Shown piece after piece: positions 63,256 through 64,000 of a stretch of 64,000 bases of DNA; the stretch's first letter is position 1, and every line of letters starts with the position of its first letter. The notes under the pieces were generated by a model, which did no database searches, was not told the origin of the DNA, and saw only the letters and a list, made by a program, of their open reading frames with translations. Where the stretch lies: assembly GCF_036347055.1 (NCBI RefSeq), contig NZ_CP108882.1:1612001-1676000 (forward strand), written 5' to 3'. Both the position numbers and the translations under genes were made by a program. This stretch comes from Streptomyces sp. NBC_00820. GTDB lineage: Bacteria > Actinomycetota > Actinomycetes > Streptomycetales > Streptomycetaceae.

Positions 63256-64000
63256 ATGGTGCAGGTCCTGCGGCGCCTTCTGTCGGTGCGCGGGGCATCC
63301 GACGCCGTAGTGGCCGCCGCTCCCGCGGTTTCCCCCCGTGAGGTGTTCCGGCGGTTCTGGCCCTACACCCGCGGTGGCCGGCGCTGGCTGGTGCCCGTCG
63401 TCGTGTTCAGCCTGATCGGGCCCGTCGTCGACGGCGCCGAGATCTGGCTGTTCAAGATCGTCGTGGACGACGTGCTCGTCCCCCGGGACCTGGGGCCGTT
63501 CCTCTGGATCGCCCCGGCCTATCTGGGGCTCTTCCTCTGCTCCGGCCTGGTCGGATTCGCCGACGACGTGACCGGCACCTGGGTCGGCGAACGCTTCCTG
63601 CTCTCGCTCCGCTCCGATGTCTACCGGCACGTCCAGGGCCTGTCGCTCGGCTTCTTCGAGCGCCGCCGGCTCGGGGACGTGCTGTCCCGTGTCACGGGGG
63701 ACGTGGACGCGGTCGAGACGTTCCTGCTCTCCGGGGTGGCCGACGCGCTCTACTACGTGATCCGGCTGGGCGTCTTCCTCGGCCTGCTGTTCTGGCTGCG
63801 CTGGGACCTGACCCTGCTCACGCTCGTCGTCGTGCCGCTGTTCTGGGGGGCGGCACGGCACTTCTCGGGGCTGATCAAGGAGGCGTCGCGGGAGCGCCGG
63901 CGCCGCAGCGGCTCGATCAGCGCGATCGCCGAGGAGTCGCTCGGCAATGTCGCCCTGGTGCAGGCGTACAACCGGCAGGGGTGGGAGCAGCGCCGGTTCG
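63256..64000 (+). CDS. ABC exporter with fused permease, 5' part only
   Basis: An open frame from ATG 63256 runs off the window, so only the first 248 residues are seen. They match the membrane domain of a type IV (MsbA-like) ABC exporter: helices near WLVPVVVFSLIGPVVDGAEIW, FLWIAPAYLGLFLC and LYYVIRLGVFLGLLF, and coupling segments SLSLRSDVYRHVQGLSLGFFERRRLGDVLSRVTGDVD in form. GAGGA lies before the ATG. The ATPase half should follow to the right. Substrate unknown. Confidence 0.88.
   Translation, partial: MVQVLRRLLSVRGASDAVVAAAPAVSPREVFRRFWPYTRGGRRWLVPVVVFSLIGPVVDGAEIWLFKIVVDDVLVPRDLGPFLWIAPAYLGLFLCSGLVGFADDVTGTWVGERFLLSLRSDVYRHVQGLSLGFFERRRLGDVLSRVTGDVDAVETFLLSGVADALYYVIRLGVFLGLLFWLRWDLTLLTLVVVPLFWGAARHFSGLIKEASRERRRRSGSISAIAEESLGNVALVQAYNRQGWEQRRF

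Overview
The window is chromosomal DNA from a high-GC actinobacterium, almost certainly a Streptomyces. Base composition, strong G/C third-position bias, GTG starts with purine-rich ribosome sites, SsgB (found in sporulating actinomycetes), two actinobacterial PI-mannoside genes and several Streptomyces-type dispersed repeats all point there. From memory, gene order follows the S. coelicolor SCO1517-SCO1570 stretch closely. The window is mostly core chromosome: no prophage, integrase, CRISPR array, biosynthetic cluster or complete insertion sequence was seen. The only mobile-looking item is a 150-bp MITE.

Layout. (1) 136-9376, minus strand: yajC, ruvB-ruvA-ruvC, a YebC-type regulator, pdxT-pdxS (vitamin B6), a membrane protein whose stop codon lies in the target duplication of the MITE, then pimA, a PI-mannoside acyltransferase and the PI-phosphate synthase pgsA, joined by GTGA overlaps. 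With the HIT-family gene and thrS (13885-17203) this matches the mycobacterial order thrS-HIT-pgsA-acyltransferase-pimA-pdxST-yebC-ruvCAB, interrupted here by a rightward EF-G2 and a membrane protein. (2) 17313-20025: an unusual pair (a DUF4365, PD-(D/E)XK-like protein and an unknown partner) divergent from a DnaQ-like exonuclease. (3) 20150-29506: DUF2207 membrane protein, two tRNA-Val(CAC), PGPGW protein, ssgB, CGNR zinc-finger regulator, a 50-residue membrane peptide, DsbA-like protein, tandem-GNAT protein and pabC-pabB. (4) 29615-30301: tRNA operon Gly-Cys-Val-Val-Val-Val with promoter and terminator. (5) 30333-35252: small proteins, a phosphotransferase, a Ser/Thr kinase and an SpoU rRNA methylase. 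(6) 35335-42532: corrin genes, namely a CysG-like bifunctional enzyme, a 1412-residue BluB-CobT fusion with a very long disordered N-terminus, and cobL. (7) 43495-47363: metN-metI-metQ-metQ preceded by a leader ORF ending in a Cys/Met-rich run, probably an attenuator. (8) 47654-51872: small membrane proteins, a GNAT enzyme, a sigma-like protein, glpQ1 with a PHO-box array, and an acyltransferase. (9) 51981-58195: pqrA-pqrB efflux operon with its operator, an aldo/keto reductase, argH and argG (with promoter and ARG-box-like site). (10) 58353-64000: PNPOx-like protein, L,D-transpeptidase, an exported redox module (ferric-reductase-like protein, doubly flavinylated FMN-binding protein, ApbE), a His/Gly-rich 66-residue protein, and an ABC exporter cut by the window end.

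The observations most worth following are the metNIQ leader peptide, the BluB-CobT fusion, the DUF4365 pair, the MITE with its stop-codon-containing duplication, the His/Gly protein beside the exporter, and the bidirectional terminator built into the 3' end of a potassium-channel gene. I do not see a clearly new multi-gene defence or secretion system. Functions given are from recognition of motifs in the translated sequence, not from database searches.
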